Made by a program: the position numbers and the translations under genes. A stretch of DNA of 64,000 nt, from contig CAKZIN010000031.1 of NCBI GenBank assembly GCA_936933955.1, positions 1 through 64,000 of the forward strand. Direction: 5' to 3'. The notes beneath the pieces were generated by a model, which had not been told where the DNA came from, made no database searches, and worked only from the letters and a program-made list of their open reading frames with translations. The DNA comes from an uncultured Sphingopyxis sp. GTDB taxonomy: Bacteria; Pseudomonadota; Alphaproteobacteria; Sphingomonadales; Sphingomonadaceae. Positions 57,124 through 64,000 of this stretch are shown in pieces (within the stretch, counting starts at the first letter, position 1; each line of letters opens with the position of its first letter).

Positions 57124-58380
57124 TCAGGCTGCCGCGTCCGCGTCGAGACCGTAAGCGGTGTGCAACACGCGCACCGCAAGCTCCGTATAGTCTTCCTCGA
57201 TCAGCACGCTGATCTTGATCTCGCTCGTCGAGATCGCCTGGATGTTGATCCCGCGGGCAGCGAGCGCCTCGAACATCGTGGCAGCGACGCCAGCGTGGCT
57301 TTTCATGCCAACGCCGACGACTGACACCTTGGCAATGCCGCCTTCGTGAATGACACGGTTGAAACCGATATTGTCACGCTCGGCGTCCAATATCTCCAAC
57401 GCCTTGGCGAGGTCGGCGCGCGGGACGGTGAAGGTGACGTCGGTCTCCCCCTTTTCGCGGCCGACGTTCTGAATGATCATGTCGACGTTGATCGCCGCTT
57501 CCGCGAGCGGAGCGAAGATTTTCGCGACCGCGCCGGGCTGATCCTCGACCCGGGTGAGCGTCACCTTGGCTTCGTTCTTGTCGTAGGCGATGCCGGTAAT
57601 GACCTGACGTTCCACGCTATATTCCTCGATTTCGCTGTCGCTGACGATGAGAGTGCCGGGGGTCGGCGCAGCGCCCGGTTCGACAAAGCTCGACAGCACC
57701 TGCACGCGAACGCCCATCTTCATGGCAAGCCCGACCGAGCGTGTCTGCAGCACCTTGGCCCCGACGCTCGCCAGCTCGAGCATCTCCTCATAGGTAACGT
57801 GGCTGAGCTTCTGCGCGCGGGCGACGATGCGCGGGTCGGTGGTGTAGACGCCGTCGACGTCGGTGTAGATGTCGCAGCGATCCGCCTCCAGCGCCGCAGC
57901 CAGAGCGACCGCGCTTGTGTCGGAACCGCCGCGTCCCAGCGTCGAGACGCGCCCGTCCTCCATCATGCCCTGAAAACCCGGCACGACCGCGACCTCCCCG
58001 CGGGCGAGCGCGTCGCGCATCGCGCGCGTGTCGATCTCGGCGATACGCGCCTTGGCGTGAGCGCCTTCAGTGGCGATCGGCAGCTGCCAACCGAGCCAGC
58101 TGCGCGCCGCCTGGCCCTGACCCTGCAGTGTCAGCGCCAACAGGCCGGCGGTAACCTGCTCGCCCGAGGAGACGACGACGTCATATTCCGCCGGGTCGAA
58201 GCGCGGATTGGCGTCGCGGCAGAAGGCGACGAGCCGGTCGGTTTCCCCCGCCATGGCGGAGACAACGACGGCGACCTCGTTCCCCGCCTGCACCTCGCGC
58301 TGGACGAGGGCCGCGACCGTGCGGATGCGCTCGGTCCCCGCCATCGAGGTGCCGCCGAACTTCATCACGATCCGCGCCAT
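57124..58380 (-). CDS. lysC: Aspartate kinase
   Basis: Phosphorylates aspartate, the first step towards lysine, threonine, methionine and diaminopimelate. It has 418 residues: an N-terminal kinase domain (IVMKFGGTSMAG, VVSSGEQVTAGLLA, GFQGMMEDGRVSTLGRGGSD, DIYTDVDGVYTTDPR) and two C-terminal ACT domains (VTLTRVEDQPGAVAKIF, KVSVVGVGMKSHAGVAATMF) for feedback control. In this class a shorter beta subunit may arise from an internal start, not assessed here. Confidence 0.97.
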   Translation of the reverse strand: MARIVMKFGGTSMAGTERIRTVAALVQREVQAGNEVAVVVSAMAGETDRLVAFCRDANPRFDPAEYDVVVSSGEQVTAGLLALTLQGQGQAARSWLGWQLPIATEGAHAKARIAEIDTRAMRDALARGEVAVVPGFQGMMEDGRVSTLGRGGSDTSAVALAAALEADRCDIYTDVDGVYTTDPRIVARAQKLSHVTYEEMLELASVGAKVLQTRSVGLAMKMGVRVQVLSSFVEPGAAPTPGTLIVSDSEIEEYSVERQVITGIAYDKNEAKVTLTRVEDQPGAVAKIFAPLAEAAINVDMIIQNVGREKGETDVTFTVPRADLAKALEILDAERDNIGFNRVIHEGGIAKVSVVGVGMKSHAGVAATMFEALAARGINIQAISTSEIKISVLIEEDYTELAVRVLHTAYGLDADAAA

Positions 58381-58493
58381 CTTTCGCCCGTCACTCCGCC
58401 GCTCGAAAAGTGCGGAGCCTGTTGGCGAGCGGACCCGCGCTTGGCAAGCGGGGATGCGGCGCGGGTGGAGAAGGGTGGTCGGGGGAGGGGGCT

Positions 58494-60173
58494 TCAGCGC
58501 CCCTGGCTGCGCCAGCGCCGAACGACGCGCTCGACGATTTCCTGCTCTCCGCCCGTCTCGCGCCAGAGATCGCTGAACAGCGGATCGGTCGAGGCAGGTC
58601 GGCGGTCCTCCTCAAGCGTGTCAAGCATCACGCGCATCGGAATCGAGGCGCCTTCGCCGCAGACGATGCATTCGCGATTGCGCAGCGCAGCGATCGCATT
58701 GACGAACCCCCGCGACCCCTCCGGCATGGCGGCCTTCACGAAATTCTGGTCGCGGTCGTTGTTGAGTCGCATGGCGATGATCGTGCCGCACTGCGACAGC
58801 ACCCCTTCGGCGAGGTCCGAGGGTCGCTGGGTGATCAGCCCAAGCGACACGCCATATTTGCGGCCTTCCTTGGCGATGCGGGAAAGGATGCGCCCGACGC
58901 TCGAGCCGTCGGCGTTCCGTTCGTTGGGAACATAACGATGCGCCTCCTCGCAGACGAACAGGATCGGCCGTTGCGGCCCGTCGCGCGACCAGGTCGCAAA
59001 ATCGAACACCATCCGCGCCAGCACCGCCACCACCACGCGGACGACGTCGGAGGGAACGCCGGAGACATCGACGATGGAGATCGGACGCCCCTCACCCGGG
59101 AGGCGGAACATCTTCGCGAGAAAGCTCGTCATGGTGTCGCCGACGAGCATGCCCGAGAACATGAAGTTGTAACGCGGGTCGGCGCGAAGCTCCTCGATCT
59201 TGGTCTTGAGGCGGAGGAACGGCGCTGCCGAAGTTGCCTTGTCGAGCTTCCCCATCTCGAGCTGAATGATGCCGAGGAGGTCGGAAAGCAGATACGGCAC
59301 CGGGCTGTCGACGGTCAGTTTCGACACACCCTCCGACGCCTTGTTCTTGGCGCGCGCGGCGAGCAGGCAGCGCGAAAGGATGTCGCAGTCCATCTGCCGT
59401 TCGGCGCCCTGCGCGGTGACGAACACCTCGCAATGCTCTTCGAAGTTCAGCAGCCAGTAGGGCATGGCGAGGTTGTCGACGTCGAAGATCGCGCCCTTGC
59501 CCTTGAACGCCGCCGAATATTCTCCGTGAGGGTCGATCATCAACACGTGGCCCTCCGGGTTGGCATCGACGATGCGGTGGAGGATCAGAGCCGTCGAAGT
59601 CGACTTGCCCGTGCCGGTCGAGCCCAGCAGTGCGAAATGCTTGCCGAGCAAGGGATCGACGTACAGCGCGGCGCGAGTATCGCGCGTGGGATACACGGTG
59701 CCGATCTCCACATGCGGTCGGTTATCCGCCGCGTAGATCTGGCGCAGGTCGCGGGAGGTCGTCGCGAACACGGGGCTCCCGGGGATCGGGTACCGGGTGA
59801 CGCCGCGACGGAAATTGTGGATGCGGCCGGTCAGAACTTCCTCGTCGCCCTCGCCCAGGAAGTCGACGGCAGCGATGATCAGGCCGTGTTCGCGCGGATG
59901 CAGGCGTTGTTCGCGGATGCCTGCGACGAGCCAGGTGTCGCCGACGCGGATCTTGACCTGGCTCCCGACCTGGCCCGCCATCGCCACCGTCGCATCGCTG
60001 TCGCCCTGAAGAGTGGTGAGCGTCGCGCAGTCGAGCAAAAGCTGCGAGGTTGCGCCGCCGATGTCCATCACTTGCCCGATCGCCAGCCGCTCCAGCGCGT
60101 GATCGCGCAGCTCGCGTGCATGACTGAGGCTGGCAGGCTGGTCCGAGCCTGCCGTGAGATTCGCAAAATCCAT
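58494..60173 (-). CDS. HerA-like ATPase (DUF87)
   Basis: A P-loop ATPase of 559 residues from the ATG at 60173 (MDFANLTAGSDQP). An N-terminal HAS-barrel-like region (VGSQVKIRVGDTWLVAGI) precedes the FtsK/HerA-type core: Walker A GSTGTGKS (184-191), MIDPHGEYSAAF, Walker B PILFVCEEAHRYVP and sensor SLGLITQRPSDLAEGVLSQC. HerA enzymes are hexameric DNA translocases that in archaea pair with the NurA nuclease; no nuclease gene is adjacent. It is divergent from typA with 157 nt between starts. Confidence 0.9.
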   Translation of the reverse strand: MDFANLTAGSDQPASLSHARELRDHALERLAIGQVMDIGGATSQLLLDCATLTTLQGDSDATVAMAGQVGSQVKIRVGDTWLVAGIREQRLHPREHGLIIAAVDFLGEGDEEVLTGRIHNFRRGVTRYPIPGSPVFATTSRDLRQIYAADNRPHVEIGTVYPTRDTRAALYVDPLLGKHFALLGSTGTGKSTSTALILHRIVDANPEGHVLMIDPHGEYSAAFKGKGAIFDVDNLAMPYWLLNFEEHCEVFVTAQGAERQMDCDILSRCLLAARAKNKASEGVSKLTVDSPVPYLLSDLLGIIQLEMGKLDKATSAAPFLRLKTKIEELRADPRYNFMFSGMLVGDTMTSFLAKMFRLPGEGRPISIVDVSGVPSDVVRVVVAVLARMVFDFATWSRDGPQRPILFVCEEAHRYVPNERNADGSSVGRILSRIAKEGRKYGVSLGLITQRPSDLAEGVLSQCGTIIAMRLNNDRDQNFVKAAMPEGSRGFVNAIAALRNRECIVCGEGASIPMRVMLDTLEEDRRPASTDPLFSDLWRETGGEQEIVERVVRRWRSQGR

Positions 60174-60330
60174 TACTCGACGCTCTCCAGGGCGGTGGGG
60201 AACCGCCATGCCGTCGGAACCTAGTGCTAAGTGGTTAAGGGGCTGTTGGCGCTGTTGGCAGCCTTGCCGCAGCGCAGCAATTGCGATAGGGGCGCGCCCG
60301 CCTCCCGCATCCTCCAAATTCGAGCACCCG

Positions 60331-62181
60331 ATGTCTCTGCGCAACATCGCCATCATCGCGCACGTCGATCATGGCAAGACCACCCTCGTTGACCAACTGT
60401 TCCGCCAGTCGGGCACGTTCCGCGACAATCAGCGCGTCGAAGAGCGCGCAATGGACTCGAACGACCTCGAAAAAGAGCGCGGGATCACCATCCTCGCCAA
60501 GTGCACCAGCGTCGAATGGTCGCACCCCGACGGTGTCGCCAACGATCCCGACACGACGACGCGCATCAACATCGTCGACACGCCCGGCCACGCCGACTTC
60601 GGCGGCGAGGTGGAGCGCATCCTCAGCATGGTCGACGGGGTCATCCTGCTCGTCGACGCCGCCGAAGGGCCGATGCCGCAGACCAAGTTCGTCACTGGCA
60701 AGGCGCTCGCGCTCGGGCTGCGTCCGATCGTCGTCGTCAACAAGATCGACCGCAGCGACGCCCGCGCCGCCGAGGTGCTGGACGAGGTGTTCGAGCTGTT
60801 CCTCAATCTCGGCGCGAACGACGAGCAGCTCGATTTCCCGATCCTCTACGCGAGCGGCCGTAACGGCTATGCGAGCCCCGACATGGCGGCGCGCGAGGGC
60901 AATCTGACGCCGCTGTTCGAAACGATCGTCAATCACGTTCCCGCGCCCAAGGTCGATGTCGACGCGCCCTTCTCGATGCTGGTGACGCTGCTCGACCGCG
61001 ACAGTTTCCTCGGCCGAATCCTCACGGGCCGCGTCGCGACCGGCGTCGTCAAGGTGAACCAGCCGATCCACGCGCTCGGCATCGACGGGCAGGTGGTCGA
61101 GGCGGGTCGCGCGTCCAAGCTGTTCGCGTTCCGCGGACTCGAGCGCGTGCCGGTCGACGAAGCGCGCGCCGGCGACATCATAAGCCTCGCGGGGCTGACT
61201 GTCGCTACAGTCGCGCACACCATCGCCGACCCGGCGGTCAGCGAAGCGATCCCCGCGCAGCCGATCGATCCGCCGACGCTGTCGATGCGCTTTGCCGTCA
61301 ACGACAGCCCCTTCGCGGGCCGCGAGGGCGACAAGGTCACCAGTCGCATGATCCGCGACCGCCTGATGCGCGAAGCGGAATCAAACGTCGCGATCCGCAT
61401 CACCGAGAGCGACGACAAGGACAGCTTCGAGGTCGCCGGCCGCGGCGAACTCCAACTCGGCGTTTTGATCGAGACGATGCGCCGCGAAGGCTTCGAGCTT
61501 GGCATCAGCCGGCCGAAGGTACTCTTCGGCGAAGAGGGAGGTTCGCGCACCGAGCCGTATGAGACGGTCGTGGTCGACGTCGACGACGACTTCACGGGCA
61601 CGGTCATCGAGAAGATGCAGCTGCGCAAGGCCGAGCTCACCGACATGCGCCCATCGGGCGGCGGCAAGACGCGCATCAGCTTTTCCGCGCCTTCGCGGGG
61701 GCTGATCGGCTATCACGGCGAATTCCTCTCGGACACGCGCGGCACCGGCATCATGAACCGGCTGTTCGAGAAGTACGGGCCGTACAAGGGCCCGATCGAA
61801 GGCCGTCAGAATGGCGTCCTCATCTCCAACGCCACCGGCGAGGCGGTCAGCTACGCGCTCAACGCGCTCGAGGAGCGCGGTGTGCTGTTCGTCGATCCAG
61901 GCGAGGCCGTCTACGAGGGCATGGTCATCGGCGAGAATGCCAAGCCCGACGACCTCGAGGTCAATCCCTTGAAGTCGAAGCAGCTCACCAACTTCCGCGC
62001 CAGCGGCAAGGACGACGCGATCCGCCTGACCCCGCCGCGCCGTGCGACACTCGAGCAGGCGATCGCTTATATCGACGAGGACGAGATGGTGGAGGTGACG
62101 CCCAAGTCGATCCGCCTGCGCAAGATCCACCTCGATCCCCACGAGCGGAAGCGGCACAAGCGCAAGCTCGAAGCGGCTTGA
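60331..62181 (+). CDS. typA: Translational GTPase TypA/BipA
   Basis: A ribosome-associated GTPase of 616 residues that aids ribosome assembly and stress adaptation. G motifs: AHVDHGKTT (10-18), the RGITI switch, DTPGHADFGG and NKIDR. EF-G-like domains II, III and V and the TypA-specific C-terminal domain (SFSAPSRGLIGYHGEFLSDT, RRATLEQAIAYIDEDEMVEV) are complete. The start at 60331 (MSLRNIAIIAHVDHG) is family-typical; upstream in-frame sequence overlaps the divergent gene. Confidence 0.97.
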   Translation: MSLRNIAIIAHVDHGKTTLVDQLFRQSGTFRDNQRVEERAMDSNDLEKERGITILAKCTSVEWSHPDGVANDPDTTTRINIVDTPGHADFGGEVERILSMVDGVILLVDAAEGPMPQTKFVTGKALALGLRPIVVVNKIDRSDARAAEVLDEVFELFLNLGANDEQLDFPILYASGRNGYASPDMAAREGNLTPLFETIVNHVPAPKVDVDAPFSMLVTLLDRDSFLGRILTGRVATGVVKVNQPIHALGIDGQVVEAGRASKLFAFRGLERVPVDEARAGDIISLAGLTVATVAHTIADPAVSEAIPAQPIDPPTLSMRFAVNDSPFAGREGDKVTSRMIRDRLMREAESNVAIRITESDDKDSFEVAGRGELQLGVLIETMRREGFELGISRPKVLFGEEGGSRTEPYETVVVDVDDDFTGTVIEKMQLRKAELTDMRPSGGGKTRISFSAPSRGLIGYHGEFLSDTRGTGIMNRLFEKYGPYKGPIEGRQNGVLISNATGEAVSYALNALEERGVLFVDPGEAVYEGMVIGENAKPDDLEVNPLKSKQLTNFRASGKDDAIRLTPPRRATLEQAIAYIDEDEMVEVTPKSIRLRKIHLDPHERKRHKRKLEAA

Positions 62182-62253
62182 CCTGAGCAGGGAATTTGCC
62201 TGACAGAACTTTCCTGATCTGCGGCGATGGTTGCGGTGAGTGGGGGAGGGGTA

Positions 62254-62844
62254 ATGGCAAATTATTGCGCGACGTGTGGGGCACCGCTCGATCTACGGAC
62301 GGGCCGGTGCCTGAATTGCGACACGCGGCAGTCAGCGTATGGCGGTTCTGATCGCCCGGTAACAGGCGCTGCTGGAGTTGGCACCGCAGCCAATGTTTCA
62401 ACGGCCGGGATGTCGCCGCTTCAACTGATGCTCCTGCCCTGGAAGCGCTACGCGGACTTCGGCGGACGCTCCACGCGTTCCGAATATTGGTGGTTTGCGC
62501 TCGGCTACTTTGGCGTGTTGGTGCTGATGCTACTCTTTGGCGGGGGGCTGGGCGCGGCGACGTCGGCGCTCGGAGCTTCTGACGACACCGCCGCCTCTGC
62601 TGGCGTCGGATTGGCGACCATCCTGTTCATTATCTTCTGGCTCGCCGGTTTCATTCCGTCGCTTGCGGTGGCGGTCCGTCGGCTGCACGATCAGGACAAG
62701 TCAGGCTGGCTATACCTGATAACGCTCATTCCTTACTTGGGCGGGCTCGTCATCTTTATCTTCATGCTGCTCCCTGGGACGCCCGGACCCAATCGGTACG
62801 GTGCCGATCCCCGGCAGGGCAATGTTGCCGACGTATTCTCCTGA
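62254..62844 (+). CDS. DUF805 membrane protein with N-terminal zinc ribbon
   Basis: A protein of 196 residues from the ATG at 62254 with GGGGGAGGGG just upstream. CATCG and CLNC near residues 4-28 form a treble CxxC zinc-ribbon. A glycine/serine linker leads to a DUF805 domain (MLLPWKRYADFGGRSTRSEYWWF, ALAVAVRRLHDQDKSGW in outline as AVRRLHDQDKSGW) with three or four membrane helices and a conserved GPNRYG end. The family is widespread and uncharacterised; zinc-ribbon fusions to it are seen in other bacteria. Confidence 0.85.
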   Translation: MANYCATCGAPLDLRTGRCLNCDTRQSAYGGSDRPVTGAAGVGTAANVSTAGMSPLQLMLLPWKRYADFGGRSTRSEYWWFALGYFGVLVLMLLFGGGLGAATSALGASDDTAASAGVGLATILFIIFWLAGFIPSLAVAVRRLHDQDKSGWLYLITLIPYLGGLVIFIFMLLPGTPGPNRYGADPRQGNVADVFS

Positions 62845-62996
62845 GCTGGCCGCTGTCGCGACGGGGCGGATAGAACGTCCCCCATCGAGCAAGGGAAGTT
62901 TTATTCGACGTCCCTAGTGGGTTTGGCGGACGACGTTCAGCCCAGCCACAGGGGCCACCTGAGGCCACCAGCAAATTCTAGAGAAGAGAGATCAGA

Positions 62997-63293
62997 GTGA
63001 CCGACACACCCCCCGCCCGCATGTCCGTCAACCCGGGCAGCCCGCACTTTGACGAGAACCTCCTACGCCGCGGCGTGGGCGTTCGATTCAATGGAAAGGA
63101 GCGTACCGACGTCGAGGAATATTCGACGGAGGAGGGTTGGATCCGTGTCGCCGCCGGCAAGTCTCGCGACCGCTTCGGTCAGCCGATGACGATCAAGCTG
63201 TCGGGCGCAGTCGAGGTGTGGTTTCACGACGCGGCAGAGGCCTCGAACGAAGCGGACGTTGTCAGCGAGTCCGCGAGCGACCCGGCCAACTGA
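62997..63293 (+). CDS. DUF3297 family protein
   Basis: A small cytosolic protein of 98 residues. MSVNPGSPHFDENLLRRGVG, VRFNGKERTDVEEY and RVAAGKSRDRFGQPMTIKLSG are characteristic of DUF3297, common in proteobacteria and of unknown function. The start is a GTG at 62997 with GAGAAGAGAG-like purines upstream; ATG at 63021 is an alternative. The C-terminal tail is acidic. Confidence 0.9.
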   Translation: MTDTPPARMSVNPGSPHFDENLLRRGVGVRFNGKERTDVEEYSTEEGWIRVAAGKSRDRFGQPMTIKLSGAVEVWFHDAAEASNEADVVSESASDPAN

Positions 63294-63308
63294 CGGCCGC
63301 TCTGACGA

Positions 63309-63333
63309 CCCGGCGCGGCAGGCCTGCGCCGGG
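63309..63333. terminator. Hairpin between convergent DUF3297 and CHAP genes
   Basis: An 8-bp GC-rich inverted repeat (CCCGGCGC at 63309-63316 and GCGCCGGG at 63326-63333, 9-nt loop) in the 48-nt gap. No T-tract; a probable bidirectional transcription barrier. Confidence 0.5.
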
Positions 63334-63341
63334 CACGGAGG

Positions 63342-63860
63342 TCAGCCGACGCGCGTGCTGTCCTCAGCGGTCGCCATGCTGCTGCTTCCATTGGGATAGA
63401 TGAACCCGCGAACAGGGTTCACGCGCGTGCCGAGGTCACGCAGCGGTGCGTACCACACGCGCACCTGGCTCCAATCACCGCTGGGCGAGACGTCGACCAC
63501 TCGGACGTTGCGTTCGACTTGACCGCGACGTCCATTGATCGGCGACCAATTGGCATGGCTGATCAGAAGCTCGCGCGCCGAGACGATCGAGGAAACGACC
63601 GCGACGTGGCCGATGGGCATCCCCCGCGTGGGCGCGAAAGCCATGACAGCGCCGATGCGCGGGGTCTGACCGCGCTGGTAGCGCCCGAACGCCTTGTCCC
63701 ACCATTCGCGAGCGTTGCCGCGGATATCGATCCCCGACAGCGTCCGGGCGAATGGCACGCACTGCAGGTAGCTGCCGATACCGCGCGCCTCAGCGCTCGT
63801 GGTACCCACGGTGCAAAGCAGCGCGGCCGCGAACGCGGTCAGTCGGACGGTACGAAGCAT
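63342..63860 (-). CDS. Secreted CHAP-domain (amidase/peptidase) protein
   Basis: A protein of 172 residues with a signal peptide (MLRTVRLTAFAAALLCTVG to SAEA). The CHAP fold is indicated by the nucleophile Cys34 in GSYLQCVPFAR, RIGAVMAFAP, the histidine in PIGHVAVVSSI and a further HANW. CHAP enzymes cleave peptidoglycan crosslinks or stems, so a periplasmic cell-wall role is likely. The start at 63860 is preferred over an upstream ATG at 63905 because the signal peptide begins there. The 140 nt to its right up to the window end hold no other recognisable gene. Confidence 0.87.
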   Translation of the reverse strand: MLRTVRLTAFAAALLCTVGTTSAEARGIGSYLQCVPFARTLSGIDIRGNAREWWDKAFGRYQRGQTPRIGAVMAFAPTRGMPIGHVAVVSSIVSARELLISHANWSPINGRRGQVERNVRVVDVSPSGDWSQVRVWYAPLRDLGTRVNPVRGFIYPNGSSSMATAEDSTRVG

Positions 63861-64000
63861 GTAATTGATCCCCGCTCGTTCTTTTGAACTTGGCGAGGGC
63901 TTCACTGACGGGAGCCGGACGGTCGCTCAAGCGACGGTCGATGAGTCGACGGAGGCCTCCGACCAACTGTGACGATGGTTCCTATCGCTTCGTTGAGCCG

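Noticed and set aside
57346..60224. Two long rightward open frames opposite lysC and the HerA-like gene
   Set aside because: Antisense shadows of conserved proteins with intact motifs; no family-like segments in their translations.

Overview
The window looks like a stretch of core chromosome from a high-GC alphaproteobacterium, most likely a sphingomonad (Sphingomonadales). The indicators are the gene content and order (ppiD-trpE-trpG-trpD-trpC, cpoB-tilS-ftsH, UPF0262, DUF3297, UrcA and DUF1674 proteins), a divergent pair of large TonB-dependent receptors, alphaproteobacterial SOS boxes of the form GTTC-N7-GTTC, and a ROSE-type RNA thermometer in front of a small heat-shock gene. I see no prophage, insertion sequence, CRISPR array or other obvious island. 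The taxonomic call is inference from these features; no 16S gene is present.

Layout. 1-8185: gyrA (3' end outside the window), an unrecognised membrane protein, a sensor-kinase-like protein without its phosphoacceptor histidine, gltA and gltX. 8308-17043: comEC, then lexA and, on the same strand, a tightly coupled ppiD-trpE-trpG-trpD-trpC run whose last stop codon is overlapped by the lexA promoter and SOS box. 17215-20260: tpiA, secG, pyrG. 20279-21427: a small heat-shock gene with sigma-32-like promoter and ROSE thermometer, preceded on the same strand by an intrinsic terminator that ends a structured, protein-free segment (candidate small RNA). 21428-29067: lolC-type permease, lolD, glutathione peroxidase, dnaE and an acyl-CoA ligase. 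29018-32675: a small membrane protein, a DUF5694 gene broken by an amber codon, SOS-controlled dinB, tRNA-Gly(TCC) and an EF-hand protein. 32730-36912: a leftward run of a thioesterase, a saccharopine-dehydrogenase-like reductase, dcd, cdd, a GH25-like protein and UPF0262. 37014-40085: dnaB, rsmB and a succinate dehydrogenase assembly factor. 40144-46222: two divergent TonB-dependent receptors. 46325-55392: an outer-membrane barrel protein, ftsH, tilS, cpoB, rodZ, ptsP and a proline-rich lipoprotein. 55477-63860: nitronate monooxygenase, UrcA protein, lysC, a HerA-like ATPase, typA, a DUF805 protein, DUF3297 and a CHAP-domain protein.

Most genes are housekeeping: DNA replication and repair (gyrA, dnaE, dnaB, dinB, lexA), pyrimidine metabolism (pyrG, dcd, cdd), tryptophan synthesis, and envelope biogenesis and protein quality control (secG, ppiD, lol genes, cpoB, rodZ, ftsH). 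No wholly new multi-gene system is evident. The observations most worth follow-up are the candidate structured small RNA upstream of the heat-shock gene, the well-defined ROSE thermometer with its promoter, the histidine-less kinase, the amber-interrupted DUF5694 gene, and promoters embedded in neighbouring genes.
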